DNA of 64,000 nt from Clostridium sp. HBUAS56010 (GTDB lineage: Bacteria > Bacillota > Clostridia > Lachnospirales > Lachnospiraceae): assembly GCF_007115105.1 (NCBI RefSeq), contig NZ_SULJ01000001.1, forward strand, positions 868,001-932,000, in the 5' to 3' direction. Position numbers and translations under genes: made by a program. This document shows, one piece after another, positions 27,554 to 37,099 of the stretch. The first letter of the stretch is position 1. Every line of letters begins with the position of its first letter. The notes beneath the pieces are model-generated. The model searched no databases. It was not told where the DNA came from and worked only from the letters and a program-made list of their open reading frames with translations.

Positions 27554-27699
27554 ATAAACTCCTGCATGTTGCTAAAATTACAACGCATTTTTATTCTTAA
27601 TAGAAGTTTATTCGTTTAAAAATGCTCTTGTGCAGGTTTCTATGCAATTGAAAGAAACTTTATGCTGATTTAAGGAAATAAATAATGGGACTTCTTTGT

Positions 27700-29103
27700 C
27701 TACAACTGGGCAATCTTATGAGGATTTAAGATGTTATTTGGATCGAATACCTGTTTAATTCCATTCATCAGATTAAGGTTTACCTCAGGAAGAGACTCTC
27801 TTAAATATGGTTTTTTGGCAAATCCGATTCCATGTTCTCCGGAAACCTGACCTCCTAACGTCATGGCTTTATTATATACCTTTTCCATGGCGGCTTTCAT
27901 GCGTTTCTCCCATTCTTCCTGGCTCAAATCATCTTTCAGCATATAAGCGTGGAGATTCCCGTCCCCTGCATGACCGAAACTTTTAATTCGGAGTCCGCAC
28001 TCATCCTGAAGGCTGTGGAGATAGGTAACCATTTCATTGACGGAACTTCTGGGAACTACCATATCAACCTCATCCATATAGGTAGTTGAGCCTTTGATGG
28101 CTTCCAAAAATGCCCCTCTTGCTTTCCAGATTGAATCTTCCCGTTCCTCTGTATCAGAAATCAAAACGTCCAGTGCTCCCTGTTCCAGGCAAAGTTTTGC
28201 AACTCCGTCATAGGCTTTCTCGATCTCTTCTAAAGAGTTTCCGTCAAATTTCAATAACAGATAAGCATCCGATTGTTTATCTGGAAATGCTTTTCCCAGA
28301 TATTTTTCAGCATCAATGATAACTTCCCTCTGCATAAATTCAATGGCAGTTGGCACTGTTTTTGATTTAACAATGAGAGGAACGGTATTAATGGCATGTT
28401 CCAGAGTCGGAAATGGAATCAGCAGGCTGACCACCAGTTTGGGACGGGGAATCAGCTTTAAGATTGCTTTCGTAATAAAACCAAGAGTTCCCTCTGATCC
28501 GATCATCAGATCTTTTAAAGCATATCCGGAACTGTTCTTAACCACTTTACCTCCAAACTCTGTGATATCCCCATTTGGAAGCACCACTTCAAGACCTCTT
28601 ACATAATCCCTTGTAACTCCATATTTTACGGCACGCATACCGCCTGCATTGGTGCTTATATTTCCTCCAATGGTAGCAGACTTTTCGCCAGGATCAGGGG
28701 GATAGAACAGATCATGGTCTTCCACATATGCCGCCAGTTCCATTAATAACACCCCTGGCTCCACAGTGATTGTCAGATTGTCTTCATCCAGTTCCAGCAC
28801 CTGGTTCATCAAGGTAGTATCAACCATAATCCCGTGTTCCACTGCTACAGAGGAACCTACAAGACCGGTTCCAGCCCCTCTTGGAGTTACAGGAATCAAT
28901 TTTTCATTGGCATATTTCATGACTTTTGAGATTTCCTCGGCGGTTTTCACTTTCACCACCAGGTCCGGGTAACTGTTCGCATCCCCCAATTCATCATGAC
29001 TATACTCTTCGTTGATCAAATCACCGGTTAAAATACGCTCCTCATCCGGGATCAGATTTTTTATCGCTGCAATATCTTCTTTATTTAATTTCTTATATTC
29101 CAT
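27700..29103 (-). CDS. FAD-linked D-lactate/2-hydroxyacid dehydrogenase (GlcD type), copy 1
   Basis: A 467-residue flavoprotein of the GlcD/Dld family: the PCMH-type FAD domain carries [14 protein letters not shown] and [15 protein letters not shown], and the FAD-oxidase C-terminal domain ends with [14 protein letters not shown]. In Acetobacterium woodii and butyrate-forming Lachnospiraceae the homologue forms a lactate dehydrogenase/ETF complex that drives NAD reduction by electron confurcation. It lies directly downstream of an ETF pair. The ATG at 29103 has GAGGAG 7 nt upstream; the alternative two codons earlier overlaps the EtfA stop. Confidence 0.88.
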   Translation of the reverse strand: MEYKKLNKEDIAAIKNLIPDEERILTGDLINEEYSHDELGDANSYPDLVVKVKTAEEISKVMKYANEKLIPVTPRGAGTGLVGSSVAVEHGIMVDTTLMNQVLELDEDNLTITVEPGVLLMELAAYVEDHDLFYPPDPGEKSATIGGNISTNAGGMRAVKYGVTRDYVRGLEVVLPNGDITEFGGKVVKNSSGYALKDLMIGSEGTLGFITKAILKLIPRPKLVVSLLIPFPTLEHAINTVPLIVKSKTVPTAIEFMQREVIIDAEKYLGKAFPDKQSDAYLLLKFDGNSLEEIEKAYDGVAKLCLEQGALDVLISDTEEREDSIWKARGAFLEAIKGSTTYMDEVDMVVPRSSVNEMVTYLHSLQDECGLRIKSFGHAGDGNLHAYMLKDDLSQEEWEKRMKAAMEKVYNKAMTLGGQVSGEHGIGFAKKPYLRESLPEVNLNLMNGIKQVFDPNNILNPHKIAQL

Positions 29104-29105
29104 GA

Positions 29106-30299
29106 TCATGCTCCTCTCTTCTCTTTTATCTTTGCAATCAGTTTCGGGAGAATTTCATAGAGATTGCCAATGAGACAGTAGTGTGCGGATTTAAAAATCG
29201 GCGCTTTGGGATCATTGTTGATTGCAAATATTGTATCAGAATGGTTCATGCCCGCTACAAACTGAATAGCACCGGATACCCCACAGGTAATAATTAGTTT
29301 TGGTCTTACGGTTCTCCCGCTTAAACCGATCTGGTATTTTGCTTCCAGCCAGCCTGATTCTGCCATTGGTCTGGTACATGCCACCTGACCTCCTAAGAGA
29401 TCTGCCAGCTCTTTTAACAGTTTTAAATCTTCCTCTTTTTTTACCCCTCTTCCTGCTACTATCAGTACATCGGAGTTTTCAATGAAGGTCTCTTTTTCTT
29501 TGGGCAGAATGTCAAGAACTTCCACATGACTGGTAAGCTTTTTCCTGTCTATGTCACAGGAAATGATCTCCCCGGTTTCTTTTTCTGATCTTTTGGGAGC
29601 ATTCATGATCTTATAGCGGACTGTAGCAATCTGGGGGCGATGGTTCGGCGTCTTGATATGAGCCATAATATTGCCGCCAAATGCTGGACGAATCTGGGAT
29701 AAGTCTGTATTTTCATTCATTTGCAGAATGGTACAGTCAGCCGTAAGCCCTGTTTTCATTCTTGCAGCCACTCTTGGAGCAAGCTGTCGTCCAACGGTTG
29801 TAGCTCCCACTAAGATGGAGGAAGGTTTCACCGTCTTAATGAAATCTTCAAAGACTGCAGTATAAGGTTCAATCTGAAATCTTGCCAGTTCTTCCTTGTC
29901 ATAGACAAATACTTTATCGGCACCGTAATGAAGAATTTCCCGGCTTTTTTCCTGAATATTCTTTCCCATGAACAAAACGTATACTTCCTGTTTTGTCACG
30001 GCTGCCATTTCCTTTGCTTTTCCAATCAGCTCATAGGTAACCGGATGAATATTGCCGTCCACATGATCGGCATAAACAGCAATTCCTTTCCATGCAGATT
30101 TGTCAATCTCCGGCTTTTTCTTATCCTCTACATACTCCACCGCACCTTTTGGTCCTTTTTTTACACAAAGCCGGCACATCTTACAGGCGGCATTGATCAC
30201 AACAGCCCCATCCTGCACTTCCATTGCCCCAAAAGGACATATCTTTATCAGTTCATTTTTATCAGGAATACACTCCTGATGTACAATTAACTTTGCCAT
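29106..30299 (-). CDS. ETF alpha subunit with N-terminal ferredoxin-like domain
   Basis: A 397-residue electron-transfer flavoprotein alpha subunit. The first 60 residues carry a ferredoxin-like domain with Cys10, Cys21, Cys39, Cys42 and Cys45. The usual fourth Cys of the second motif is Gly (VKKGPKGA), so one [4Fe-4S] cluster, probably from Cys39/42/45 plus Cys21, is expected. The C-terminal FAD domain has [11 protein letters not shown] and [12 protein letters not shown]. This form is known from lactate dehydrogenase/ETF complexes. AGGAGG lies 8 nt upstream. Confidence 0.9.
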   Translation of the reverse strand: MAKLIVHQECIPDKNELIKICPFGAMEVQDGAVVINAACKMCRLCVKKGPKGAVEYVEDKKKPEIDKSAWKGIAVYADHVDGNIHPVTYELIGKAKEMAAVTKQEVYVLFMGKNIQEKSREILHYGADKVFVYDKEELARFQIEPYTAVFEDFIKTVKPSSILVGATTVGRQLAPRVAARMKTGLTADCTILQMNENTDLSQIRPAFGGNIMAHIKTPNHRPQIATVRYKIMNAPKRSEKETGEIISCDIDRKKLTSHVEVLDILPKEKETFIENSDVLIVAGRGVKKEEDLKLLKELADLLGGQVACTRPMAESGWLEAKYQIGLSGRTVRPKLIITCGVSGAIQFVAGMNHSDTIFAINNDPKAPIFKSAHYCLIGNLYEILPKLIAKIKEKRGA

Positions 30300-30310
30300 G
30301 ATTTTCCCTC

Positions 30311-31099
30311 CTAAACAAATTTCAGTTCCTCAATCTTGTCAAACAGTTTATCTGCCAGCACTTGTGCAGATTCTTCCCATATCTCTTTCTTATCATTTGT
30401 CTCGGGAGGAAAGATCTTCTGTACCTGGGTGGGAGAGCCATTGAGACCATAATTCATCTCTTCCCGGTCCTTCATATCATCAAGCGTCAGTATTTTCACC
30501 TGTCTGTCTTTTGTTTCCTGCTTTTTTACAAAAGAAGGAAGCCTTGGCTGAAAGATGTCTTTATCCACTGCCAGAAGACAGGGGAATTTTACTTTTGCCA
30601 CTTCTACTTCATCAGGTAAATCCATGTCTATGGTAATGCAATCTTCCTCTAAGGAACGGATTCGAACCACATTGGATACGCTGGGAATCTCTAACCATTC
30701 TGCAATTTCAGGACCTACCTGCGCCGTATCGCCATCGGTAGTCTGCTTCCCGCAGAGAATCAGATCATATTCTCCCATTGCCTTTATTCCCTGCGCCAGA
30801 GTATAGCTGGTTGCAAGCACATCTGCTCCTCCAAAGCGGCGGTCTGAAATCAGAGTTCCATGGTCGGCTCCCAGACTAAACGCTTCTTTGATTACCTGAC
30901 CTGCCTGAGGGGGCCCCATGGAAATTACATCAACCACTCCTCCCTTTTTCTCCTTAATTCGGAGCGCAGTTTCAATGGCATATAAATCATATGGATTCAT
31001 CTTTGAAGCTGCTCCGTCTCTTTTCAATACTCCTGTAACAGGATCTACCTCAACTTTATTGCTGTCAGGTACCTGTTTGATACAAACAAGAATTTTCAT
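30311..31099 (-). CDS. ETF beta subunit, copy 1
   Basis: A 262-residue ETF beta subunit that pairs with the downstream alpha subunit. It starts MKILVCIKQVPDS and contains the CGKQTTDGDTAQVGPEIAEWL motif of the family. The start at 31099 leaves AAAGG 9 nt upstream; an ATG two codons earlier is also possible. It sits 15 nt after the lactate permease gene and 11 nt before the ETF alpha gene. Together with GlcD copy 1 it should form the electron-confurcating lactate dehydrogenase. Confidence 0.9.
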   Translation of the reverse strand: MKILVCIKQVPDSNKVEVDPVTGVLKRDGAASKMNPYDLYAIETALRIKEKKGGVVDVISMGPPQAGQVIKEAFSLGADHGTLISDRRFGGADVLATSYTLAQGIKAMGEYDLILCGKQTTDGDTAQVGPEIAEWLEIPSVSNVVRIRSLEEDCITIDMDLPDEVEVAKVKFPCLLAVDKDIFQPRLPSFVKKQETKDRQVKILTLDDMKDREEMNYGLNGSPTQVQKIFPPETNDKKEIWEESAQVLADKLFDKIEELKFV

Positions 31100-31114
31100 T
31101 TCCATTTTCCTTTC

Positions 31115-32656
31115 TTAATAGATGAGGCTTCCAAAATACGCCATACAGCCAGCAATAAGAATGAAAGCTCCGCTGTACTTTACCGCATGATTGAGTACTT
31201 TACTTTCAAATCCAAGGAGACCTGCAGCTCCTGCACCAATGGCAATGCTCTGAGGGGATATGATTTTGCCGATGGTTGCACCTACGGTGCTGGCAGAAGC
31301 GAGCCAGACCGGACTGACGCCGATACTTGCTGCGGTCTGTGCCTGAAGACTTCCAAATAATACGCTGGAGGAGGTCCCGCTTCCCGTTACAAACGCTCCC
31401 AAAGCACCCACCAGAGGAGCGACCAGAGGATAAAAACTTCCGGTTAAGGCAAGCATGGTTCCTGCAATGGCTGCAATCATTCCGCTGTATCCCATGATTT
31501 TTGACATTGCCAATATGGTAACAATGGTGACAATGGTTTTCCACATCTGCTTTACAGTCCCAAGGAACACCTTTGCCATCTGCTTAAAACCTGCTCCCTG
31601 TATTCTTCCGCCAATAATAGCGGCTATTAAAATTAATACACCTGGTGTCGCAAGCCAGGTAAAGGTATAAGGTGAAGCCCCTTCTCCTGTATAAATGAGA
31701 ACAGAGGTTTTAACCGCTGAGAGCATTTTATTAACCGGAGGAACCATGTTGGAAGTCAGAAGCAGAAAAACAAAAATAAGGAGAAATGGCATCCAGGCTT
31801 TTACTGCTTTTTTGCCTGTAATTTTATTTTCCCCTGCTGGTTTCCTCTCTTCAATGGCATATTCCGGGTCCAGATCTTTATAAAATTTTTTCACCATACC
31901 GATGGTAACTGCCATGGAACAGATGGAACCTATGATAACTGGAAGTTCTGCACCAAGAAACCAGGCTGCAAGCAGTTCTGGTATGGCAAAGGACAGACCA
32001 GCAACAAGAGCAACCGGCCAGACTCCTTTTAACGCTTTTACAGACCCTCCAATAATACAGACCATAAGAAACGGGGTGAGTATTATAAAGGGCAGCAATT
32101 GAAGAACCGTTGCAAACGCTACGTTACCGCTGGAAAGTCCTGCAACTTTTGCCAGGGTAACCGTGGGAATCCCAACAGAACCAAAGGCTGTGGGGGAGGA
32201 ATTTGCCACCAGACAGGCTACCGTTACTGCAATGGGGGAAAATCCCATGCCGCATAACATGCTTGCCGGAATGGCAATTGCAGTTCCAAACCCTGCCATT
32301 CCTTCCATAAATCCTCCAAAACACCAACCAATAATTAAGACAAGAATCCGCTTATCTTTTGATACACCGGAAAGCATTTCTTTGATACAATCCATACTTC
32401 CGGTTTCCGTGCAAAGATTATAGGTAAATATAGCCGCAACAATCACCAGGCAAATAGGCCAGAGAGCAAGAGCCACCCCTTCCAGTCCTCCAGTTAAGCA
32501 CTCTGTTGCCGGCAGCTTAAAGATTATTACGGATAGAACGGCTGCAATTACCAGTGCAATGGGACAGGCTTTAAACGCCGGAAGCTTTAAAAGACTCAAT
32601 GCAATCATAAGCCACAAAATAGGTGCTAATGCCAGAAGAAAGATAACCATATCCAT
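31115..32656 (-). CDS. lctP: L-lactate permease
   Basis: A 513-residue polytopic membrane protein of the LctP family, bringing in lactate with protons. Motifs include GWCFGGFMEGMAGFGTAIAIPA, ANSSPTAFGSVGIPT and GSGTSSSVLFG. The ATG at 32656 has GGAGGGG 6 nt upstream; the open frame extends eight codons further without a better site. It sits between the two ETF pairs of the lactate operon, which supports lactate rather than glycolate as substrate. Confidence 0.93.
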   Translation of the reverse strand: MDMVIFLLALAPILWLMIALSLLKLPAFKACPIALVIAAVLSVIIFKLPATECLTGGLEGVALALWPICLVIVAAIFTYNLCTETGSMDCIKEMLSGVSKDKRILVLIIGWCFGGFMEGMAGFGTAIAIPASMLCGMGFSPIAVTVACLVANSSPTAFGSVGIPTVTLAKVAGLSSGNVAFATVLQLLPFIILTPFLMVCIIGGSVKALKGVWPVALVAGLSFAIPELLAAWFLGAELPVIIGSICSMAVTIGMVKKFYKDLDPEYAIEERKPAGENKITGKKAVKAWMPFLLIFVFLLLTSNMVPPVNKMLSAVKTSVLIYTGEGASPYTFTWLATPGVLILIAAIIGGRIQGAGFKQMAKVFLGTVKQMWKTIVTIVTILAMSKIMGYSGMIAAIAGTMLALTGSFYPLVAPLVGALGAFVTGSGTSSSVLFGSLQAQTAASIGVSPVWLASASTVGATIGKIISPQSIAIGAGAAGLLGFESKVLNHAVKYSGAFILIAGCMAYFGSLIY

Positions 32657-32689
32657 AATGAACCCCTCCATACATCTCAAACGTTCTCC

Positions 32690-33673
32690 CTACAGTGCCC
32701 GAATCTTTTTGATTTCCTCAATCATAAGAGGAATCACCTTCCCTGCGTCTCCCACAATGCCTACATCTGCAATATCAAAAATAGGTGCATCTTCATCTTT
32801 ATTGACTGCTACAATATACCCCGACCCAATCATACCTGATACATGCTGGGTCGCCCCTGAGATACCGCAGGCAATGTAAAGCTTTGGTGCCACAATTTTT
32901 CCCGACTGCCCTACCTGATGGGAACGGGGTACCCACTCTGCTTCAATCGCAGGTCTTGTTGCCCCCACAACACCATGACAGACAGATGCCAGTTCTTCCA
33001 GAAGTCTGAAGTTTTCCTTATTTCCCATCCCTCTGCCGCCGGCAACAATTACGTCAGCCTCTTCCAGATTCACAGTTTCTGCTATCTCTTTTACCACATC
33101 AAGGATCTTTGTTTTAAGAAGTCCTTGTGTTTCTACCTGTTCCTCTGTCACTTCACCCGTCCGCTCTTTTTTCAGGTTCTTTGAAAATGCGCCGGACCGC
33201 ACGGCTGCAACTGCCGGTGTTTGTGTGATAATAAGATCGTGAAGAACCGTTCCCCCATACACGGGGCAGGTAAATACAAAACTCTGTCCCCGGTCAGAGA
33301 TATCCATTACATCTGCAACACCGCCTGTGTGAAGACCTCCAGCTACCATGGGGAGCAGATCTTTTCCATCTAAGGTTCCCGCCATAAGAATCAGAGCAGG
33401 CTGAAACTTTTTTGCCAGTTCTGTCAGGACTTCCCCATAAACCTCCACCTGAAAATCCTCTTTTTTTACAATGACTGCCTTGTCAGCGCCGGCAAGAATG
33501 GCAGTTGAAGCTGCTGTTTCCAACTCTTTTCCGATTAAAACAGCAATTACTTCCACCCCTCTTGCCACTGCCATCTTTCTTGCCTTTGCCAGTATTTCCA
33601 GTGCTCCGTTTACAGGAGTGCCGGATATGGTTTCCACATAAACCATAATATTCTTTGCTTCTGAAACACTCAT
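32690..33673 (-). CDS. etfA: ETF alpha subunit, copy 2
   Basis: A 327-residue ETF alpha subunit without the ferredoxin domain of copy 1. The FAD domain carries VAGGRGMG and QVGQSGKIVAPKLYIACGISGATQHVSGM segments. It is located just after an ETF beta and an acyl-CoA dehydrogenase, the order seen in butyryl-CoA dehydrogenase/ETF complexes, so it most probably serves the acyl-CoA dehydrogenase. GGAGGGG lies 8 nt upstream of the ATG. Confidence 0.92.
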   Translation of the reverse strand: MSVSEAKNIMVYVETISGTPVNGALEILAKARKMAVARGVEVIAVLIGKELETAASTAILAGADKAVIVKKEDFQVEVYGEVLTELAKKFQPALILMAGTLDGKDLLPMVAGGLHTGGVADVMDISDRGQSFVFTCPVYGGTVLHDLIITQTPAVAAVRSGAFSKNLKKERTGEVTEEQVETQGLLKTKILDVVKEIAETVNLEEADVIVAGGRGMGNKENFRLLEELASVCHGVVGATRPAIEAEWVPRSHQVGQSGKIVAPKLYIACGISGATQHVSGMIGSGYIVAVNKDEDAPIFDIADVGIVGDAGKVIPLMIEEIKKIRAL

Positions 33674-33685
33674 CTCTTTCCCCTC

Positions 33686-34462
33686 CTATAAAACTCTGGC
33701 TTCTGTTATGGCTGACATCGCCTGGGCAACTGCTTCCTGCGGACTATCGGCTTTGATCTTTATTCCTGCCGAACGTTTTTTCGGTGCAAATACCCGTAAA
33801 ACCTTTATTAAGCTGTCCGTTTCCCCAAAAGGTTCCAACTCCCCAATCTCTTTTTTCCTCGCAGCCATTTTACTTTTAATGGTTGGATATCTGGGATCGT
33901 AATCTGGTTTCTGAATGGTTGCCACACAGGGAACTGCCGCTTCCAGAAGACGGTAGCCATCTTCGGTTTCCTGTGTGAGTTTTACCGCTTCATCCTCCGG
34001 CTCTATCCCAATGACATTGGCAGCTACTGGCATGGCAAGTTCCTTTGCCAGTAAAATCCCCACCTGACTGGAGGCATAGTCCGTGGACTCTTTGCCGCAA
34101 AAGATCAGATCAAAGGAACGATCCAGTTCATTTTCTATCTCATGGACTGCATGGCTTAATTCCTTTGCAATGTTTAAAGGGTCCAAAGAATCTGCTTTTT
34201 CATTCCTTACCAGATAAGCCCGGTCGGCCCCTACTGACAGACAGTTTTTCAGAGAATTTTTTACGTTTTCCCCCCCAATGGATACTACCGTAACTTCTCC
34301 TCCAAATTTTTCTTTTAACCGGACTGCCATTTCAAGTCCATAGGTATCAAAGGCATTTACCACCGAGGTAACCCCTTTTAAATCCGGCGTTTTTGTAGCC
34401 GGGTCCAGAGAGATTTCTACGGAATCATCGGGTACCTGTTTGATGCAGACTAATAGTTCCAT
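33686..34462 (-). CDS. etfB: ETF beta subunit, copy 2
   Basis: A 258-residue ETF beta subunit (MELLVCIKQVPDDS, CGKESTDYASSQVGILLAKEL). It follows the acyl-CoA dehydrogenase by 15 nt and precedes ETF alpha copy 2 by 12 nt. The ATG at 34462 with GGGAGG 9 nt upstream is preferred to a TTG three codons earlier. In the butyryl-CoA dehydrogenase complex this subunit holds the bifurcating FAD and the NADH site; whether this one bifurcates cannot be decided by eye. Confidence 0.92.
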   Translation of the reverse strand: MELLVCIKQVPDDSVEISLDPATKTPDLKGVTSVVNAFDTYGLEMAVRLKEKFGGEVTVVSIGGENVKNSLKNCLSVGADRAYLVRNEKADSLDPLNIAKELSHAVHEIENELDRSFDLIFCGKESTDYASSQVGILLAKELAMPVAANVIGIEPEDEAVKLTQETEDGYRLLEAAVPCVATIQKPDYDPRYPTIKSKMAARKKEIGELEPFGETDSLIKVLRVFAPKKRSAGIKIKADSPQEAVAQAMSAITEARVL

Positions 34463-34477
34463 GATTGTCAACCTCCC

Positions 34478-35614
34478 TTATTTGCCAATAACATTGCCGG
34501 CGATAACGATTCTCTGAATCTCATTGGTTCCTTCAAAAATCTGGAATATCTTCGCGTCTCTTAACAATTTTTCTACCGGATATTCTCTGCTGTAACCATA
34601 ACCGCCGAATGTCTGGATTGCTTCTGATGCCACTTCCATGGCAATGTCTGAGGCGTAGCATTTAGCAATGGCTGATTCCATGGTAAAAGTCAGGCCTGAA
34701 TCCATTCTGGTCAGAGCATGTGCCACCATCTGGCGGGCAGTCTCGGTTTTAATCTGCATATCTGCGATTTTAAACTGCATTGCCTGGTTTTTAATAACTG
34801 GCTTTCCGAACTGGATTCGTTCTTTTCCATACCGGACGGCTTCCTCAATGCCTCTCTGGGCAATTCCTGCTGCAATGCAGCCCATCCAGGTTCTTGCCTG
34901 ATCCAGGGTTTTCATGGCAATGGAAAATCCTCTCCCCTCTTCTCCAATTAAATAAGAAGCCGGAATTCTCACATCTTCCAGGACAACGTCACAGGTGTTA
35001 GAGGTTCTGATTCCCATTTTATTCTCTTCTTTTCCCGTACTCAGTCCAGGTGTTCCCGCTTCCACCAGGAACATGGAGATTCCTTTTACCCCTTTTGTTT
35101 TATCCGTCATGGCTGTAACACAATAAAATGAGGCAACTCCGCCATTTGTAATAAAGCACTTTCTTCCATTTAATATGTACTCATCCCCGTCTTTTACTGC
35201 CGTTGTTTTTCCTGCTCCTGCATCCGATCCTGCCCCAGGCTCTGTCAGACAGAAAGCTCCAAAGCCACCGTCTAATATTTTGTTGCACACAAGCTCTTTT
35301 AACTCTTTGCTTCCTGCAATAAGAACCGGTTTTAATGCAAGCCCGCTGGCTGAAATGGTGGTTGCAAAACCTGCGTCAGCAATTGCCATCTGCTCAATTA
35401 AAGCTGCCACATCCACCCGGCTCAGTCCCGGACCTCCGAATTCTTCCGGCACCTCCAGAGCCTGATATCCCTGTTCGATTGCCTTATCATAAATTTCTTT
35501 TGGCCATTCACCGGAAACATCGTATTCCTTACATGCCTCCACCACTTCTTTTTCGCAGAAATTTTTCACATCCTGTAATAAGTCCTGTGCCTCATCTGAT
35601 ATTAAATATGCCAT
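34478..35614 (-). CDS. bcd: Short-chain acyl-CoA dehydrogenase (butyryl-CoA type)
   Basis: A 378-residue acyl-CoA dehydrogenase with the FAD contacts CLTEPGAGSDAG and CFITNGG, and the catalytic Glu in IFEGTNEIQR. It lies directly before an ETF pair and in one operon with thiolase, crotonase and 3-hydroxybutyryl-CoA dehydrogenase. It most probably reduces crotonyl-CoA to butyryl-CoA, although chain length is not visible. GGAGGAGG lies 6 nt before the ATG. Confidence 0.9.
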   Translation of the reverse strand: MAYLISDEAQDLLQDVKNFCEKEVVEACKEYDVSGEWPKEIYDKAIEQGYQALEVPEEFGGPGLSRVDVAALIEQMAIADAGFATTISASGLALKPVLIAGSKELKELVCNKILDGGFGAFCLTEPGAGSDAGAGKTTAVKDGDEYILNGRKCFITNGGVASFYCVTAMTDKTKGVKGISMFLVEAGTPGLSTGKEENKMGIRTSNTCDVVLEDVRIPASYLIGEEGRGFSIAMKTLDQARTWMGCIAAGIAQRGIEEAVRYGKERIQFGKPVIKNQAMQFKIADMQIKTETARQMVAHALTRMDSGLTFTMESAIAKCYASDIAMEVASEAIQTFGGYGYSREYPVEKLLRDAKIFQIFEGTNEIQRIVIAGNVIGK

Positions 35615-35648
35615 TTCTTCCTCCTCCTGAATGGTTTTATGTTGTTAT

Positions 35649-37076
35649 TTACAGCTTACAGCAGATTTTACCGGGATTCAAAATCATCTTAGGGTCAAAC
35701 ACTTCCTTAATCCCCTTCATCAGACGCATGCTTGTTTCCCCGGAAAAAGCTGCCAGATACTCCATCTTCCCATAGCCGATTCCGTGTTCTCCTGAAATAA
35801 GACCTCCGCATTCTGAGGCTTTTTTATAGATTGTCTCCATAAATTCTCCTACCTGCTGTTTAAACGCCTCTTCTTCCATGTCATTGGCACAGGCATAGAT
35901 ATGAAGGTTTCCATCTCCTGCATGCCCAAAACTTTTAATGGAAAAATCATAGTTGTCTTCCAGAGATTTGACAAAAGAGAGATAGGCGGGAATCTGATTG
36001 ACCGGCACCACCACATCACACTCATCAAGCAGTTTTGTCTCCGCATTAATTGCTTCCAAAAAGGTGCTTCTGGCTTCCCAGGCATCTTTTTTCTTCACCG
36101 GAGTATCTGCCACAAGAACATCAACTGCCCCTTCTTCCAGAACAACCTCTGCCGCCTGTTCGGATAGTTCCTCTAACAGTTCCTGTCTGTCTCCGTCAAA
36201 AGTCATGAGTAAGTAAGCTCCAATCTCCACTCCATCCACTTCTTTTGGAAATACACTTTTCCCAAGGTAACGTTCTGAAGATAAAACAATTTCCTTCTCC
36301 ATGAATTCCAGTGCCTGTGGTTTTAAGCCTGCCATAAATATCTTGGGAACCGTTCCAATGCAGTCCTTTAACGTTTCAAAGGGTACAATCAGGCTGATGG
36401 TCTCTTTGGGAGCGGGAATTACCTTTAATGTGAGTTCCGTAATAATCCCAAGGGTCCCCTCGGAACCGATCATCAGATGAATCAGGCTGTAACCTGTGGA
36501 ACTTTTGGAAACCGGTGCTCCCATCTTGACAATCTCGCCGGTTGGCAGCACCACCGTCATGGCACGCACATAGTCTCTGGTACAGCCATATTTAACAGCC
36601 CGCATTCCTCCTGCATTGGTTGCTACGTTGCCGCCCAGTGTGGCAAATTTTTCACCTGGATCCGGGGGATACAAAAGTCCCTGGCGTCCTGCGTCCTCAG
36701 AAAGATCATTTAAAAGCACTCCTGGCTCCACCCGCACAACAAAGTTTTCTTTATCATATTCCACAATCCGATTCATTTTACTCATGTCAAGAAGCACTCC
36801 TCCATGAAGTGCCACTGCTGCTCCAGTCAGCCCGGTTCCTGCTCCTCTTGGAATCACTGGAATATTATTTAAAAAACATAGCTTTACAATGGCTGCAATG
36901 TCTTCGGTGTTTGTGGCTTCAATGATTACCTCTGGGATTCCATTTCCATAAATGGGCATTTCATCATGAAAATAATCCTCATTCATCTCTTCTTTCTCAC
37001 GGACCTTACCTGGAACAATCTTTTTAAATTCCTCTATGAGTTCCGGAGTGACTTTGTTATAAGTAACTTCTCCCAC
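35649..37076 (-). CDS. FAD-linked lactate/2-hydroxyacid dehydrogenase (GlcD type), copy 2
   Basis: A 475-residue paralogue of copy 1, with [33 protein letters not shown] and GLISGEHGIGYGKM. It starts with GTG at 37076 with AAGGAG 9 nt upstream. It lies between the LarA-type racemase and the acyl-CoA dehydrogenase rather than beside the ferredoxin-type ETF. It may handle a different enantiomer or 2-hydroxy acid, or share ETF copy 1 or 2. It has no ETF pair exclusively of its own. Confidence 0.88.
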   Translation of the reverse strand: MGEVTYNKVTPELIEEFKKIVPGKVREKEEMNEDYFHDEMPIYGNGIPEVIIEATNTEDIAAIVKLCFLNNIPVIPRGAGTGLTGAAVALHGGVLLDMSKMNRIVEYDKENFVVRVEPGVLLNDLSEDAGRQGLLYPPDPGEKFATLGGNVATNAGGMRAVKYGCTRDYVRAMTVVLPTGEIVKMGAPVSKSSTGYSLIHLMIGSEGTLGIITELTLKVIPAPKETISLIVPFETLKDCIGTVPKIFMAGLKPQALEFMEKEIVLSSERYLGKSVFPKEVDGVEIGAYLLMTFDGDRQELLEELSEQAAEVVLEEGAVDVLVADTPVKKKDAWEARSTFLEAINAETKLLDECDVVVPVNQIPAYLSFVKSLEDNYDFSIKSFGHAGDGNLHIYACANDMEEEAFKQQVGEFMETIYKKASECGGLISGEHGIGYGKMEYLAAFSGETSMRLMKGIKEVFDPKMILNPGKICCKL

Positions 37077-37099
37077 CTTAACTTCTCCTTTCCGGCTCT

